Shown: positions 23,931-31,757 of the stretch, in pieces
How positions within the stretch are numbered: the stretch's first letter is position 1
Layout: each line of letters starts with the position of its first letter
NCBI RefSeq assembly: GCF_027925525.1
Contig: NZ_BSDJ01000050.1
Coordinates: 1-35,192, forward strand
Origin: Paenibacillus tyrphae
Lineage (GTDB): Bacteria > Bacillota > Bacilli > Paenibacillales > NBRC-103111
Reading direction: 5' to 3'
DNA length: 35,192 nucleotides
Translations under genes and position numbers: made by a program
Notes under the pieces: model-generated
What the model saw: only the letters and a program-made list of their open reading frames with translations
What the model was told of the DNA's origin: nothing
Databases searched by the model: none

Positions 23931-25268
23931 ATGTATCGATTGTTAATTGTAGATGACGAGCCGGTGATCGCGAACGGACTGGTTCAGCTTTTACAGGACC
24001 GACAAGAATTTGAATTGGATATCTGCAAGGCGTATTCTGCGGATGAGGCGCTCGAGATTGCGCAGCGAACGAAGTTGGATATTCTCGTGAGCGATATTCG
24101 GATGCCGAAGAAGAATGGATTGCAGTTAGTCGATGAGATCGCCTATTACTGGCCTTCGTGCCGGATGATTTTCTTAACCGGATATAGCGAGTTTAACTAC
24201 GTGTATGAAGCCATTCGCAAAAATGTCGATAATTATATCTTGAAGAGCGAAGGGGTCGAACCGATCTTCGAAGCGGTAAGAGGGGCCATTGTCAAACTGG
24301 AGGAAGAGCACCGGAATCGGCTTCAACAGGAAAAGGCGCAATTGCACCTGCGGATCGTTGAATCCTTGTTGAAGAAAGAACTGCTGGAATCGGTGCTGCG
24401 AGGGGAAGAATTACCTGCTTTACTGAGAGAAGAGCGCTATGCGGATTTGGATTTCGCTATTGCTTTGGACCGTCCCTCCTTTATTCTTGTTGGACATGCC
24501 GATCAGCAGGAAGGGATCACGATGAAGCTGCTGGAGGCGGCAGGCTCGATATTTGGCAAGCTGCTGCCCCCTTCGATCGGATGCGAATACACCTTCTACG
24601 ACGGACACCTTATCGTATGGTTCCTGCAACCGAATGCCGACTTAGTAGACCGGCTAAGGGATGAAGCGGATGCTGCAGAGAACGGGCACCGTGTTGTAGC
24701 CTATTTGCGAGGGGTGCTGGAACGGGTTCAGAATGAGTGCGAAGAGATACTTGACGTATCGATGTCATTTGGCATTTCGGGGAATATGATGAACCGCTGG
24801 GACCAGACCCGCGAGCAAGTAGAAATGATCCGCTCTCTGATCCGTCGAAGAGTTCAGCTTGGTCAGAGAATGGTCATTGTTGATTACGAGCGTACAACGG
24901 ATAAATCGAGTATACAGATTAAGCTGACAGGGATTCAGCAGGATGCTTTCAAAAAGGGACTCCTGGATCAGATTCATCGTTATATTGAAGAGCATCTCGC
25001 GGGAGATTTGTCGCTGACGGCGATCGCAGAGGAAGTACATCTTAACCCTTCCTACTTGTCTCGTTACTATAAGCAAATTTCAGGGCACAACCTGATTGAA
25101 TATATAAAATCCTTTAAGCTTGAATCTGCGATTGCGATGATGTCAGATCCCCATTTGAAGCTAAATGAAATTGCGTTTCGCGTAGGGTTCGACTCTCCGT
25201 CTTACTTCGCTACCTTCTTTAAAAAGATGACCGGAAAATCTCCGCAGGAATACCGTAACCTGCAATAG
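23931..25268 (+). CDS. YesN-like response regulator with AraC-type DNA-binding domain
   Basis: A 445-residue regulator preceded by a GAGGG site. The receiver spans residues 1-120: acidic pocket D8/D9, phospho-acceptor D55 in SDIRMP, and the conserved Lys in NYILKSEG. Residues about 125-340 are the linker typical of YesN proteins. Residues about 345-445 hold two HTH motifs of the AraC family (SLTAIAEEVHLNPSYLSRYY and LKLNEIAFRVGFDSPSYFAT) ending KMTGKSPQEYR. It should be phosphorylated by the kinase encoded just upstream and activate the binding-protein/permease genes beyond. Its own stop is followed by a promoter region with a cre-like box. Confidence 0.94.
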   Translation: MYRLLIVDDEPVIANGLVQLLQDRQEFELDICKAYSADEALEIAQRTKLDILVSDIRMPKKNGLQLVDEIAYYWPSCRMIFLTGYSEFNYVYEAIRKNVDNYILKSEGVEPIFEAVRGAIVKLEEEHRNRLQQEKAQLHLRIVESLLKKELLESVLRGEELPALLREERYADLDFAIALDRPSFILVGHADQQEGITMKLLEAAGSIFGKLLPPSIGCEYTFYDGHLIVWFLQPNADLVDRLRDEADAAENGHRVVAYLRGVLERVQNECEEILDVSMSFGISGNMMNRWDQTREQVEMIRSLIRRRVQLGQRMVIVDYERTTDKSSIQIKLTGIQQDAFKKGLLDQIHRYIEEHLAGDLSLTAIAEEVHLNPSYLSRYYKQISGHNLIEYIKSFKLESAIAMMSDPHLKLNEIAFRVGFDSPSYFATFFKKMTGKSPQEYRNLQ

Positions 25269-25304
25269 GTCAATAAAGTGAAGGCAATGTAAAGGATTCA
25301 AAAT

Positions 25305-25318
25305 TGTAAACGGTTTCT
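25305..25318 (+). promoter_or_regulatory. Candidate cre (CcpA) box in the ABC-operon promoter region
   Basis: TGTAAACGGTTTCT fits TGWAANCGNTNWCA at all positions but the last. It lies 75-88 bases before the binding-protein start and about 15 bases before a TATATAAAT stretch (25331-25339) that could be the -10 region, so binding there would interfere with the promoter. A weaker look-alike (TGTAAACGATGAAT) is at 22132-22145 before the kinase gene. Confidence 0.55.
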
Positions 25319-25392
25319 GGCCGGGCTTACTATATAAATAGGCAAAGCGACCTGCATGGCCAGTACTTTTTACTAGGGGGGAAGTTTCCAAT

Positions 25393-27126
25393 ATGAAGCA
25401 TGATACATTTAGAAAAACGAGAATGATTTTGCTGCTTGCAGTCAGCGTATCGATGGTGTCGGCGTGCTCTAGCCAAGGGGGAGACAAGTCAGTGAGTTCT
25501 GCGACTCCTGTGGCATCCGGAGGTTCCGCCGGTACTGCGGCGCCAGAACCGCTAGGCAAGTATGCGGAGCCTGTCGTTGTTACGGAAGTGCTTGGATTCA
25601 GCACGCCCGAAGACCCTAGAACCACGAAGGGGATTACGCCTGATCAGAACGCTTATCTCAAAGAACTCAAGGATATGTTGAATATCGATGTGAAATATAA
25701 ATGGACGGTGCCGAAAGATCAATATGAGCAAAAGTTCTCGCTGGCGTTGGCATCGGGAGATTTGCCGGACATTATGGAGCTTAGTCCGAAGGATTATGAG
25801 AAGCTTCGGAAGCAAGATATGCTGGCGGATTTAACCGCAGCCTATGATAAATACGCCTCGCCGGATCTGAAGAAATATATGGAGTCCGATGGCGGGTTTG
25901 CGATGAAAACGGTAACCAGAGACGGCAAACTGATGGCCATTCCAGATTTTACGGATCCGGCGCTTGGCACCCAGTTGCTGTGGATTCGGAAAGATTGGCT
26001 CGATAACTTGAACCTTCAAGTGCCGAAGACGATCGATGAATTGGAAAAGGTTGCGACCGCTTTTGTGAATGACGATCCGGATCGGAACGGGAAGAAGGAT
26101 ACCTACGGCATCGCGCTGGAGAAGAAGCCTTTCTTCTGGGGATTTGATTTGCGCGGGTTCTTCAATGCCTATGGCGCTTATCCTTCGGTAGGAGACAATA
26201 TTAACGCATGGATTAAAGACAGCAGCGGCAAGCTTGTTCCCGGGTTGATTCAGCCTGAGATGAAGCCTGCGCTGGCGAAGCTCCAATCCTGGTATAAGAA
26301 CGGTATTCTGGACAAAGAGTTTGCGCTCAAAGACGAGAATAAAGTGGTAGAGGACATCACGGCCGGTAAAGTAGGGATCTCCTATGGGGAATGGTGGTAT
26401 CCAAACTGGCCGCTCAATCTCAGTGTAGATAAAGACCCGAAAGCGAATTGGATCGCCGTTCAAATTCCTACGCTGGATGGACAGCCAGGGAAATCCATTG
26501 TTCCAAAACTGCGCAGCGAGAAAGTCTACGCCGTCAATAAAAAATTGAAGAACCCCGAAGCGATCGTGAAAATGTTGAATTTCTATTTGGAAATGGGCAA
26601 GCCTCAATATATGGATAAGAATAAACCGGAGAATGGGTACGTCTACAATTGGTTCATGCCAAGAATATCAAATCCGGCTCAAATTGAAACCATTTACACG
26701 GAAGTAAACAAAGCGCTGGCGGCCAAACAAACAAAAATTACGGTGAATAGTCCGGATTATAAAACGATACAGGATGTACTGAAAGCGACATTGGATTTGC
26801 AGGCGAATGATACCCAAACGGCGTCGCGGGGCGTGAACTGGGGACTGTACTTTAGTCGTGCGGCGGAAGATGGCGGCTGGGGCCTGACGCGCAAGATTCG
26901 TGAGAAGGGCCAGTTTGTGATGAATGAATTCTACGGAACACCGACCCCTACCATGGTTGAGAAAGGCGGTCAGCTAGATAAGCTGATGCTGGAGTCTTTT
27001 AACAAAATCATTCTTGGCGCACCTGTTGACGATTTCGATAAATTCGTAGCGAGCTGGAAAACGCTTGGCGGCGATAAAATGACCGAAGAAGTGAATGCAT
27101 GGTACAACGAGCAAGCTGTGAAATAA
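25393..27126 (+). CDS. Carbohydrate ABC transporter substrate-binding lipoprotein (LplA-like)
   Basis: A 577-residue lipoprotein with AGGGGGAAG upstream of its ATG. The signal ends with VSAC (Cys 25), giving a lipid anchor. A Ser/Gly/Ala-rich linker (about 26-55) leads to a large type II binding fold, the size usual for LplA-type oligosaccharide binders of Paenibacillus. Marks of the family: YEQKFSLALASGDLPDIM near residue 115, LLWIRKDWLDNLNLQVPKTIDEL, and GKVGISYGEWWYPNW. It should bind an oligosaccharide or glycoside and pass it to the two permeases encoded next. No ATPase gene is nearby, as is usual in this group, where a shared MsmX/MsmK-type ATPase serves several importers. Confidence 0.9.
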   Translation: MKHDTFRKTRMILLLAVSVSMVSACSSQGGDKSVSSATPVASGGSAGTAAPEPLGKYAEPVVVTEVLGFSTPEDPRTTKGITPDQNAYLKELKDMLNIDVKYKWTVPKDQYEQKFSLALASGDLPDIMELSPKDYEKLRKQDMLADLTAAYDKYASPDLKKYMESDGGFAMKTVTRDGKLMAIPDFTDPALGTQLLWIRKDWLDNLNLQVPKTIDELEKVATAFVNDDPDRNGKKDTYGIALEKKPFFWGFDLRGFFNAYGAYPSVGDNINAWIKDSSGKLVPGLIQPEMKPALAKLQSWYKNGILDKEFALKDENKVVEDITAGKVGISYGEWWYPNWPLNLSVDKDPKANWIAVQIPTLDGQPGKSIVPKLRSEKVYAVNKKLKNPEAIVKMLNFYLEMGKPQYMDKNKPENGYVYNWFMPRISNPAQIETIYTEVNKALAAKQTKITVNSPDYKTIQDVLKATLDLQANDTQTASRGVNWGLYFSRAAEDGGWGLTRKIREKGQFVMNEFYGTPTPTMVEKGGQLDKLMLESFNKIILGAPVDDFDKFVASWKTLGGDKMTEEVNAWYNEQAVK

Positions 27127-27141
27127 ATGAACGTATCGTGA

Positions 27142-27176
27142 CGAGGGGAGCGGGAGCCAGCGGCTCCTCTCGTTTT
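27142..27176 (+). terminator. Intercistronic stem-loop after the binding-protein gene
   Basis: CGAGGGGAGC (27142-27151) pairs with GCTCCTCTCG (27163-27172), one wobble, followed by TTTTG. Partial termination here would yield more binding protein than permease, a common arrangement in ABC operons. Confidence 0.7.
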
Positions 27177-27206
27177 GTCTACTAATGTGTAAGGAGGTGT
27201 CCAAGC

Positions 27207-28097
27207 ATGAGAACTTTTCGCAAAGAGTATCCGCTGCATATCATGCTGATTCCAGGAGTGATTCTGACACTTATTTATTCGTATGGTCCAATGGCCGGAC
27301 TCGTCATGGCTTTTCAAAATTTTGAGCCGCTGTCAGGCTTTTTTAAATCGGAGTGGGTGGGGTGGGACAATTTTACGTATGTGTTTCATTTGCCGGATTT
27401 CAAACAAGTCTTCTGGAACACGATCCTGATCTCGATCTTCAAAATCGTGCTGTTCCTGCTTGTTCCGCTTATTCTCGCTTTATTGCTCAATGAGGTGACG
27501 AAGCGATGGTTCTCGCGACTTGTGCAATCGACCATTTTCCTGCCATTCTTCTTGTCGTGGACGGTTCTTGGAGGGATTGTGATTGAAATCTTTTCATTGA
27601 ATGGGCCGGTAAATAGCTTATTATCCTTTTTGGGACTTAAGGAAATCATGTTTATGCTGGATAACGGCTGGTTCCGTGGCATCATCATCGGTTCGGATGT
27701 CTGGAAAAGCATGGGCTACAATATGATCGTTATGTTGGCCGCAATCACGGGAATTAACGGCACTTTGTATGAAGCTGCGGAGGTGGACGGCGCGGGCCGA
27801 TGGAAGCAGATGCTGCATATCACTTTGCCCGGTATGCTGCCGATGCTGATTTTGCTGGGCGTCCTGAGCCTGGGGAATATTCTCAACGCAGGCTTTGAGC
27901 AAATCCTGATCATGTACAATCCGACGGTGTATGAAGGCGCGGACATTATCGACACGTTCGTCTACCGCCTCGGCTTGTTCAGTCAGCAATTCGGCCCCGC
28001 TGCGGCAGTCGGTCTATTTAAGTCCGTCATTTCCCTGGGTTTGGTCTCTATCGCCTACTATGCTGCGTACAAATATAACAATTATCGAATCTTCTAA
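27207..28097 (+). CDS. Sugar ABC transporter permease, LplB-like
   Basis: A 296-residue membrane protein with a perfect AAGGAGGTG site. About six membrane segments. The N-terminal HIMLIPGVILTLIYSYGPM and GLVMAFQNF are typical of LplB/YteP-type permeases. The EAA loop is YEAAEVDGAGRWKQMLHITLPGMLP, the contact point for the ATPase. It forms a heterodimer with the next gene product. The stop is 12 bases before the next start. Confidence 0.92.
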   Translation: MRTFRKEYPLHIMLIPGVILTLIYSYGPMAGLVMAFQNFEPLSGFFKSEWVGWDNFTYVFHLPDFKQVFWNTILISIFKIVLFLLVPLILALLLNEVTKRWFSRLVQSTIFLPFFLSWTVLGGIVIEIFSLNGPVNSLLSFLGLKEIMFMLDNGWFRGIIIGSDVWKSMGYNMIVMLAAITGINGTLYEAAEVDGAGRWKQMLHITLPGMLPMLILLGVLSLGNILNAGFEQILIMYNPTVYEGADIIDTFVYRLGLFSQQFGPAAAVGLFKSVISLGLVSIAYYAAYKYNNYRIF

Positions 28098-28109
28098 GGA
28101 GGGAGTGAC

Positions 28110-29000
28110 GTGATCCATAAATCATCGGCAAGCCGACAGATGTTTGTGTTGTTGAACACGATCTTTTTGACCCTGATTACCGTACTGGCCATTATTCCAT
28201 TTGTTCATTTGCTCGCCATCTCGCTTAGCTCCAATACCGCCGCAATGGCCGGCGAAGTGAAGCTGTGGCCTGTTGGCTTCAACCTAGATGCTTATATTTA
28301 CCTGGGGGAAAAGGTAGAGTTCCTACGCTCCTTGCGGGTTTCCCTGGAGCGGGTCGTTCTCGGCACGGCCGTCAATATGTTTCTTGTCTTTATTACAGCA
28401 TTCCCTTTAGCCAAGTCTAATGACAAGTTCAAGTACAGAACGGTCTATGTTTGGTTTTTTGCGGTCACCATGTTCTTCAGCGGCGGCTTGATTCCAACCT
28501 ACATGATTGTGAAAAATACCGGATTAATCGATACGATCTGGGCGTTGATCTTGCCTGGCGCATTGAATGTGTGGAACATGGTGCTCATGCTCAACTTTTT
28601 CCGGGCCATCCCCAAAGAGTTGGACGAGGCGGCCACCATCGATGGGGCGGGTCATTGGCGGGTCCTTTGGCAAGTCTATTTACCCGTATCGCTTCCGTCG
28701 ATCGCGACGATCGGTTTGTTCACGATCATCGGTCACTGGAATGTCTGGTTCGACGGCATCTTGTATATGAATTCACCCGAACATTATCCGCTGCAGACGT
28801 ACTTGTCTACGCTCATAACGGCTATTAACTCACAGATGAGTTCCATGTCGCTTGACCAGTTGAAGGCTTTGGAGAATTTAAGCGAGAAAACGCTTCGGAC
28901 CGCGCAGATATTCATGGGGGCGCTGCCGATTATGCTCGTCTATCCGTTCCTGCAGAAATATTTCGTCAAAGGGATGACCGTAGGCAGCGTAAAGGAATGA
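28110..29000 (+). CDS. Sugar ABC transporter permease, YtcP/LplC-like
   Basis: A 296-residue membrane protein started from GTG 28110, with AAGGAGGGA about 8 bases before it. About six membrane segments. The EAA loop is DEAATIDGAGHWRVLWQVYLPVSLP. The ending (LVYPFLQKYFVKGMTVGSVKE) is the standard C-terminus of this permease class. It completes the membrane channel with the preceding permease. Confidence 0.92.
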   Translation: MIHKSSASRQMFVLLNTIFLTLITVLAIIPFVHLLAISLSSNTAAMAGEVKLWPVGFNLDAYIYLGEKVEFLRSLRVSLERVVLGTAVNMFLVFITAFPLAKSNDKFKYRTVYVWFFAVTMFFSGGLIPTYMIVKNTGLIDTIWALILPGALNVWNMVLMLNFFRAIPKELDEAATIDGAGHWRVLWQVYLPVSLPSIATIGLFTIIGHWNVWFDGILYMNSPEHYPLQTYLSTLITAINSQMSSMSLDQLKALENLSEKTLRTAQIFMGALPIMLVYPFLQKYFVKGMTVGSVKE

Positions 29001-29028
29001 ACGATCAGCATACAGGGAGATGGAAATC

Positions 29029-30291
29029 ATGATGAAGCAAGTAACTGTGGCCTTGGTTGGGGCGGGACTTCGGGGCGTGAATTATTTGGAATATGCGAAG
29101 CAGTATCCGGATGAGATGCAAATCGTCGCCGTAGCAGAGCCGAACAGGGAGCGGAGAGAGCTTTGCCAAGCGAGACATGGGCTTCCTGACGACAAGTGCT
29201 TTACCCATTGGGATGAACTCTTTGCACAGCCGAAGATGGCGGATGCGGTCTTCATCTGCACCCAGGATCAGCAGCATTTTGAACCGACGATGAAAGCGCT
29301 GGATGCGGGGTATCATGTGCTGCTGGAGAAGCCGATGTCCCCCGATGCGAAGGAATGCGTGGCGATGGGAGCGCGAGCTGCGCAGCTTGACCGTGTGTTC
29401 TCGATATGCCATGTTCTTAGGTTTACGAATTTCTTCGCTACGATCAAGGAATTGCTGGAAGGAGGGGCCATTGGCCAATTGATGTCGATCACGCACAATG
29501 AGAACGTCGGATACTGGCATCAAGCCCACAGCTTCGTTCGGGGCAACTGGCGTAGGAAGGACGAATCGAGCCCGATGATCTTGGCGAAGTCCTGCCATGA
29601 CCTGGATATGCTGCTCTGGCTGGCCGGATCGGATTGCATAAGCATTTCGTCATTCGGCTCCTTGTCCCACTTTACTTCTGCACAAGCGCCGGAGGGAGCG
29701 CCCCTTCGCTGCCTGGACGGCTGCCCCGTCGCAGAAGAATGTCTTTACTACGCACCGAAACAGTATTTGACCGAAAATACGGACTGGCCAACTTCGGCGA
29801 TCAGCGATGATCGGAGCTATGAAGGTCGAATCAAGGCGCTGCAGGAAGGACCGTATGGCCGATGCGTCTACCATTGCGACAACGATGTCGTCGACCATCA
29901 AGTGGTGAATATGACATTCGCGAACGGCGTTATTGCAGCTTTCCATATGAGTGCCTTTACGAAGGAAATTAGCCGGACGATCAAGCTGATGGGAACGACG
30001 GGCGAGATTCGCGGCGCGATGGAGAAGAACGAGATTGAAATTCTCCGTTTCGGCAGCGACAAGGCGGAGCGAATCGATTTGGCCGATGCGGGCGGACATA
30101 TCGGACACGGCGGCGGAGATTACGGCTTGGTCCGGGATTTCCTCCGGCTCTTGCGCGAAGGCGGCGGCAGCAAAGGGCTGACATCAGCGCATCGCTCCGT
30201 GCAAAGCCATATGATGGCGTTCGCGGCGGAACAAGCCCGAGTGGAACAGAGTGTGGTTCGTATGCAGGATTTTGTTGAGCGCTTGTTATAA
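29029..30291 (+). CDS. Gfo/Idh/MocA-family dehydrogenase
   Basis: A 420-residue oxidoreductase. ATG 29029 is preferred to ATG 29020, as GGGAG (29015-29019) touches the latter and is 9 bases from the former. The N-terminal Rossmann fold has VALVGAGLRGVNYL as the NAD(P) site, the EKP block LLEKPMS (about residues 103-109) with the catalytic-type Lys, and the C-terminal alpha/beta domain starting near residue 130. A short Cys-rich insert, RCLDGCPVAEECLYYAP (about residues 225-240), has three Cys and is seen in a subset of the family. Expected role: NAD(P)-linked oxidation or reduction of the imported sugar or its derivative. It is the last gene in the importer operon. The substrate cannot be read from sequence. 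Confidence 0.88.
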   Translation: MMKQVTVALVGAGLRGVNYLEYAKQYPDEMQIVAVAEPNRERRELCQARHGLPDDKCFTHWDELFAQPKMADAVFICTQDQQHFEPTMKALDAGYHVLLEKPMSPDAKECVAMGARAAQLDRVFSICHVLRFTNFFATIKELLEGGAIGQLMSITHNENVGYWHQAHSFVRGNWRRKDESSPMILAKSCHDLDMLLWLAGSDCISISSFGSLSHFTSAQAPEGAPLRCLDGCPVAEECLYYAPKQYLTENTDWPTSAISDDRSYEGRIKALQEGPYGRCVYHCDNDVVDHQVVNMTFANGVIAAFHMSAFTKEISRTIKLMGTTGEIRGAMEKNEIEILRFGSDKAERIDLADAGGHIGHGGGDYGLVRDFLRLLREGGGSKGLTSAHRSVQSHMMAFAAEQARVEQSVVRMQDFVERLL

Positions 30292-30375
30292 CCGACTTCT
30301 ATAACAACACAAATAACCGCTCAGATAGCTCCATAATACACAATGTAGGCGAACTTTCTGTTACCCATCCGCTGA

Positions 30376-30600
30376 CTAACGGTGTTCATCGGAAGGCGTT
30401 AATTCGTACAGGCTGCGCACCTCGCACTGAAGCGTATCGGCGATTGAAATCGCGAGCTTAAGAGACATCACTCTTTTATTGTCGATAAAGTCATCCAGCC
30501 GCTCCCGTCTCACCCATAGTTCAAGCGCTAGCCGTTCCAGCGGTATTCCTGCTTCCTGAAGCCTTTCTTCTAGCAGGCAACGGCCAAGTTCGTACTTCAA
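30376..30600 (-). CDS. Small XRE-family helix-turn-helix regulator
   Basis: About 74 residues. TTG 30600 is taken as the start because GAGAGGGG (complement of 30611-30618) is 10 bases upstream and the HTH begins soon after. The longer frame up to 30669 overlaps the remnant of another gene. Residues about 5-65 form a lambda-repressor-type HTH: GRCLLEERLQEAGIPLERLA, LWVRRERLDDFIDNKRVMS and LAISIADTLQCEVRSLYEL, all in the usual spacing. There is no second domain. Its site lies about 23 bases after the stop of the kinase remnant on the same strand, so the two were probably co-transcribed. Target unknown. Confidence 0.75.
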   Translation of the reverse strand: MKYELGRCLLEERLQEAGIPLERLALELWVRRERLDDFIDNKRVMSLKLAISIADTLQCEVRSLYELTPSDEHR

Positions 30601-30640
30601 TATGCATATACCCCTCTCAAAAAAAATCGCCCAACGAATC

Positions 30641-30800
30641 TTATGATTTCCTTTCCGCTTTAGCTTCATCCCCGGCTTGGATCTCGGGAATCGTGAGCGT
30701 AAACAGCGTGCCCACCCCAGGCACTCTTGATGGATACCTCTCCGTCCGGTGCCCGGATCACTTCGTAGGAAAGGCTCATCCGACTTAAAATAAAAGCTTC
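30641..30800 (-). pseudogene. C-terminal remnant of a sensor histidine kinase
   Basis: On the minus strand, one frame gives MSLSYEVIRAPDGEVSI and another gives VPGVGTLFTLTIPEI, ending with a stop at 30641-30643. Together they read as the last part of a HATPase domain: the G-box helix 'LSLSYEVIRAHGGEI' and the 'PGxGTxFTLTIP' strand. A single-base frameshift near 30721-30728 separates the two. The remainder of the kinase, with its His box and sensor, is absent: the homology ends near 30790 where AT-rich sequence begins, close to the repeat at 30802. Confidence 0.8.
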
Positions 30801-30801
30801 T

Positions 30802-30940
30802 CTATTCCACAATTGGGCCATATAACGAAATAAATTCTTGTTAAAATTAAAACTATTTGAAATAATTGTTATTAAGTTAAAGGAGAGCGATTGCAGAAAA
30901 AGGTGATACGACTTTCCCTTACTTAAGAATTGTGGAATAG
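30802..30940. repeat. 139-bp AT-rich unit with 13-bp perfect terminal inverted repeats
   Basis: CTATTCCACAATT (30802-30814) is an exact inverted copy of 30928-30940. The segment between has no gene and is very AT-rich. No clear target duplication is seen outside. It lies exactly where the histidine-kinase remnant ends and just before the GNAT gene. It may be a MITE-like element, an integration end, or a recombination site. The left arm also resembles a motif beyond the GNAT gene (31544). Confidence 0.6.
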
Positions 30941-30973
30941 TTAAAAATCCGATTAATTATATTCCGAAAGGGT

Positions 30974-31534
30974 GTGTGCAATATATTATCAACTAATGTT
31001 TTTACTTATAAATCTAAGGATGGAAAAGCAGTAATAATTAGAGAACCTAAAGAACAGGATGCAGAAAGAATGCTAAATTCTGCTTCAAAAGCTTTAATAA
31101 ACGCTCCATACATGTTAAGTACGGTTGAGGATGTAAAAAAGATGAGTGTTGATGCTATTCAAAAAACGTTAAAAGCTTATCACGAAAATCCAAATTATGT
31201 ACAGTTTATTGCTGAAGTTGATGGTAAGTTAGTCGGTGCAATAGATTTTAAGAACGGAAACAAAGAAAAAATTAGTCATCAAGGGGCTTTTGCGATGACT
31301 ATACTACCTGAATATCGAAATTATGGTATTGGAAGAGCTCTTCTAGAAACGTTAATCAATTGGGCTAAAAATAACAGTAAGATTGAGAAAGTTTGTCTTG
31401 AGGTAATGGAAGATAATTTAGGTGCAATCCGGTTATATAAGAATCTAGGCTTTTTTGAAGAGGGTAGAAAAGCAAAGGGTGTAAAATTGGATGACGGCTA
31501 TCAAGATTTAATATTAATGGCTTTATTCGTTTGA
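30974..31534 (+). CDS. GNAT-family N-acetyltransferase
   Basis: A 186-residue acetyltransferase. The start is uncertain: GTG 30974 sits right behind AAAGGG, very close for a ribosome site, and no better start precedes the fold, which opens at VIIREPKEQD. The GNAT core is clear: the beta4 strand AFAMTILPEYRNYGIGRALLE contains the acetyl-CoA loop R/Q-x-x-G-x-G/A (RNYGIG), then KVCLEVMEDNLGAIRLYKNLGFFEEGR is the typical C-terminal block. The acceptor substrate is unknown. The gene is strikingly more AT-rich than its neighbours and is framed by related short motifs, which points to transfer. Confidence 0.88.
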   Translation: MCNILSTNVFTYKSKDGKAVIIREPKEQDAERMLNSASKALINAPYMLSTVEDVKKMSVDAIQKTLKAYHENPNYVQFIAEVDGKLVGAIDFKNGNKEKISHQGAFAMTILPEYRNYGIGRALLETLINWAKNNSKIEKVCLEVMEDNLGAIRLYKNLGFFEEGRKAKGVKLDDGYQDLILMALFV

Positions 31535-31543
31535 AATTGAACA

Positions 31544-31587
31544 TTATTCAACAATATGGGGGGACCGCCAGCATTTTAACGAAAATA
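31544..31587 (+). repeat. Motif related to the left repeat, beyond the GNAT gene
   Basis: TTATTCAACAAT (31544-31555) followed by a G run and then TAACGAAAATA (31577-31587) resembles CTATTCCACAAT, GGG and TAACGAAATA at 30802-30832, in the same orientation but with about 12 extra bases between the blocks. Together they bracket the GNAT gene. The remainder of 31588-31698 has no convincing gene. Confidence 0.45.
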
Positions 31588-31698
31588 TACGCTAAGGTTA
31601 TAAACATGACCGGTTTGTCGTTATTTATTCCTTTAAGGTGAAAAAGTGTAAACTTATCTTAGTGTTGCTGGAGTTAGAGTCTAGCCGTATACGTTACG

Positions 31699-31735
31699 GA
31701 AAGAACAGGTTGAAATATCACCTGTTCTTTCTGAT
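31699..31735. terminator. 12-bp inverted repeat, terminator for the secreted propeller gene
   Basis: GAAAGAACAGGT (31699-31710) pairs exactly with ACCTGTTCTTTC (31720-31731). It lies just beyond the 3' end of the minus-strand gene at 31758-33164 and could also end rightward transcripts from the GNAT gene. Confidence 0.7.
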
Positions 31736-31757
31736 GTTGTTTTCTTACAAACTACAA

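Noticed and set aside
25831..26607. 258-codon minus-strand frame over the sugar-binding protein gene
   Set aside because: It is antisense to a well-supported lipoprotein gene, with no ribosome site or recognisable domain.
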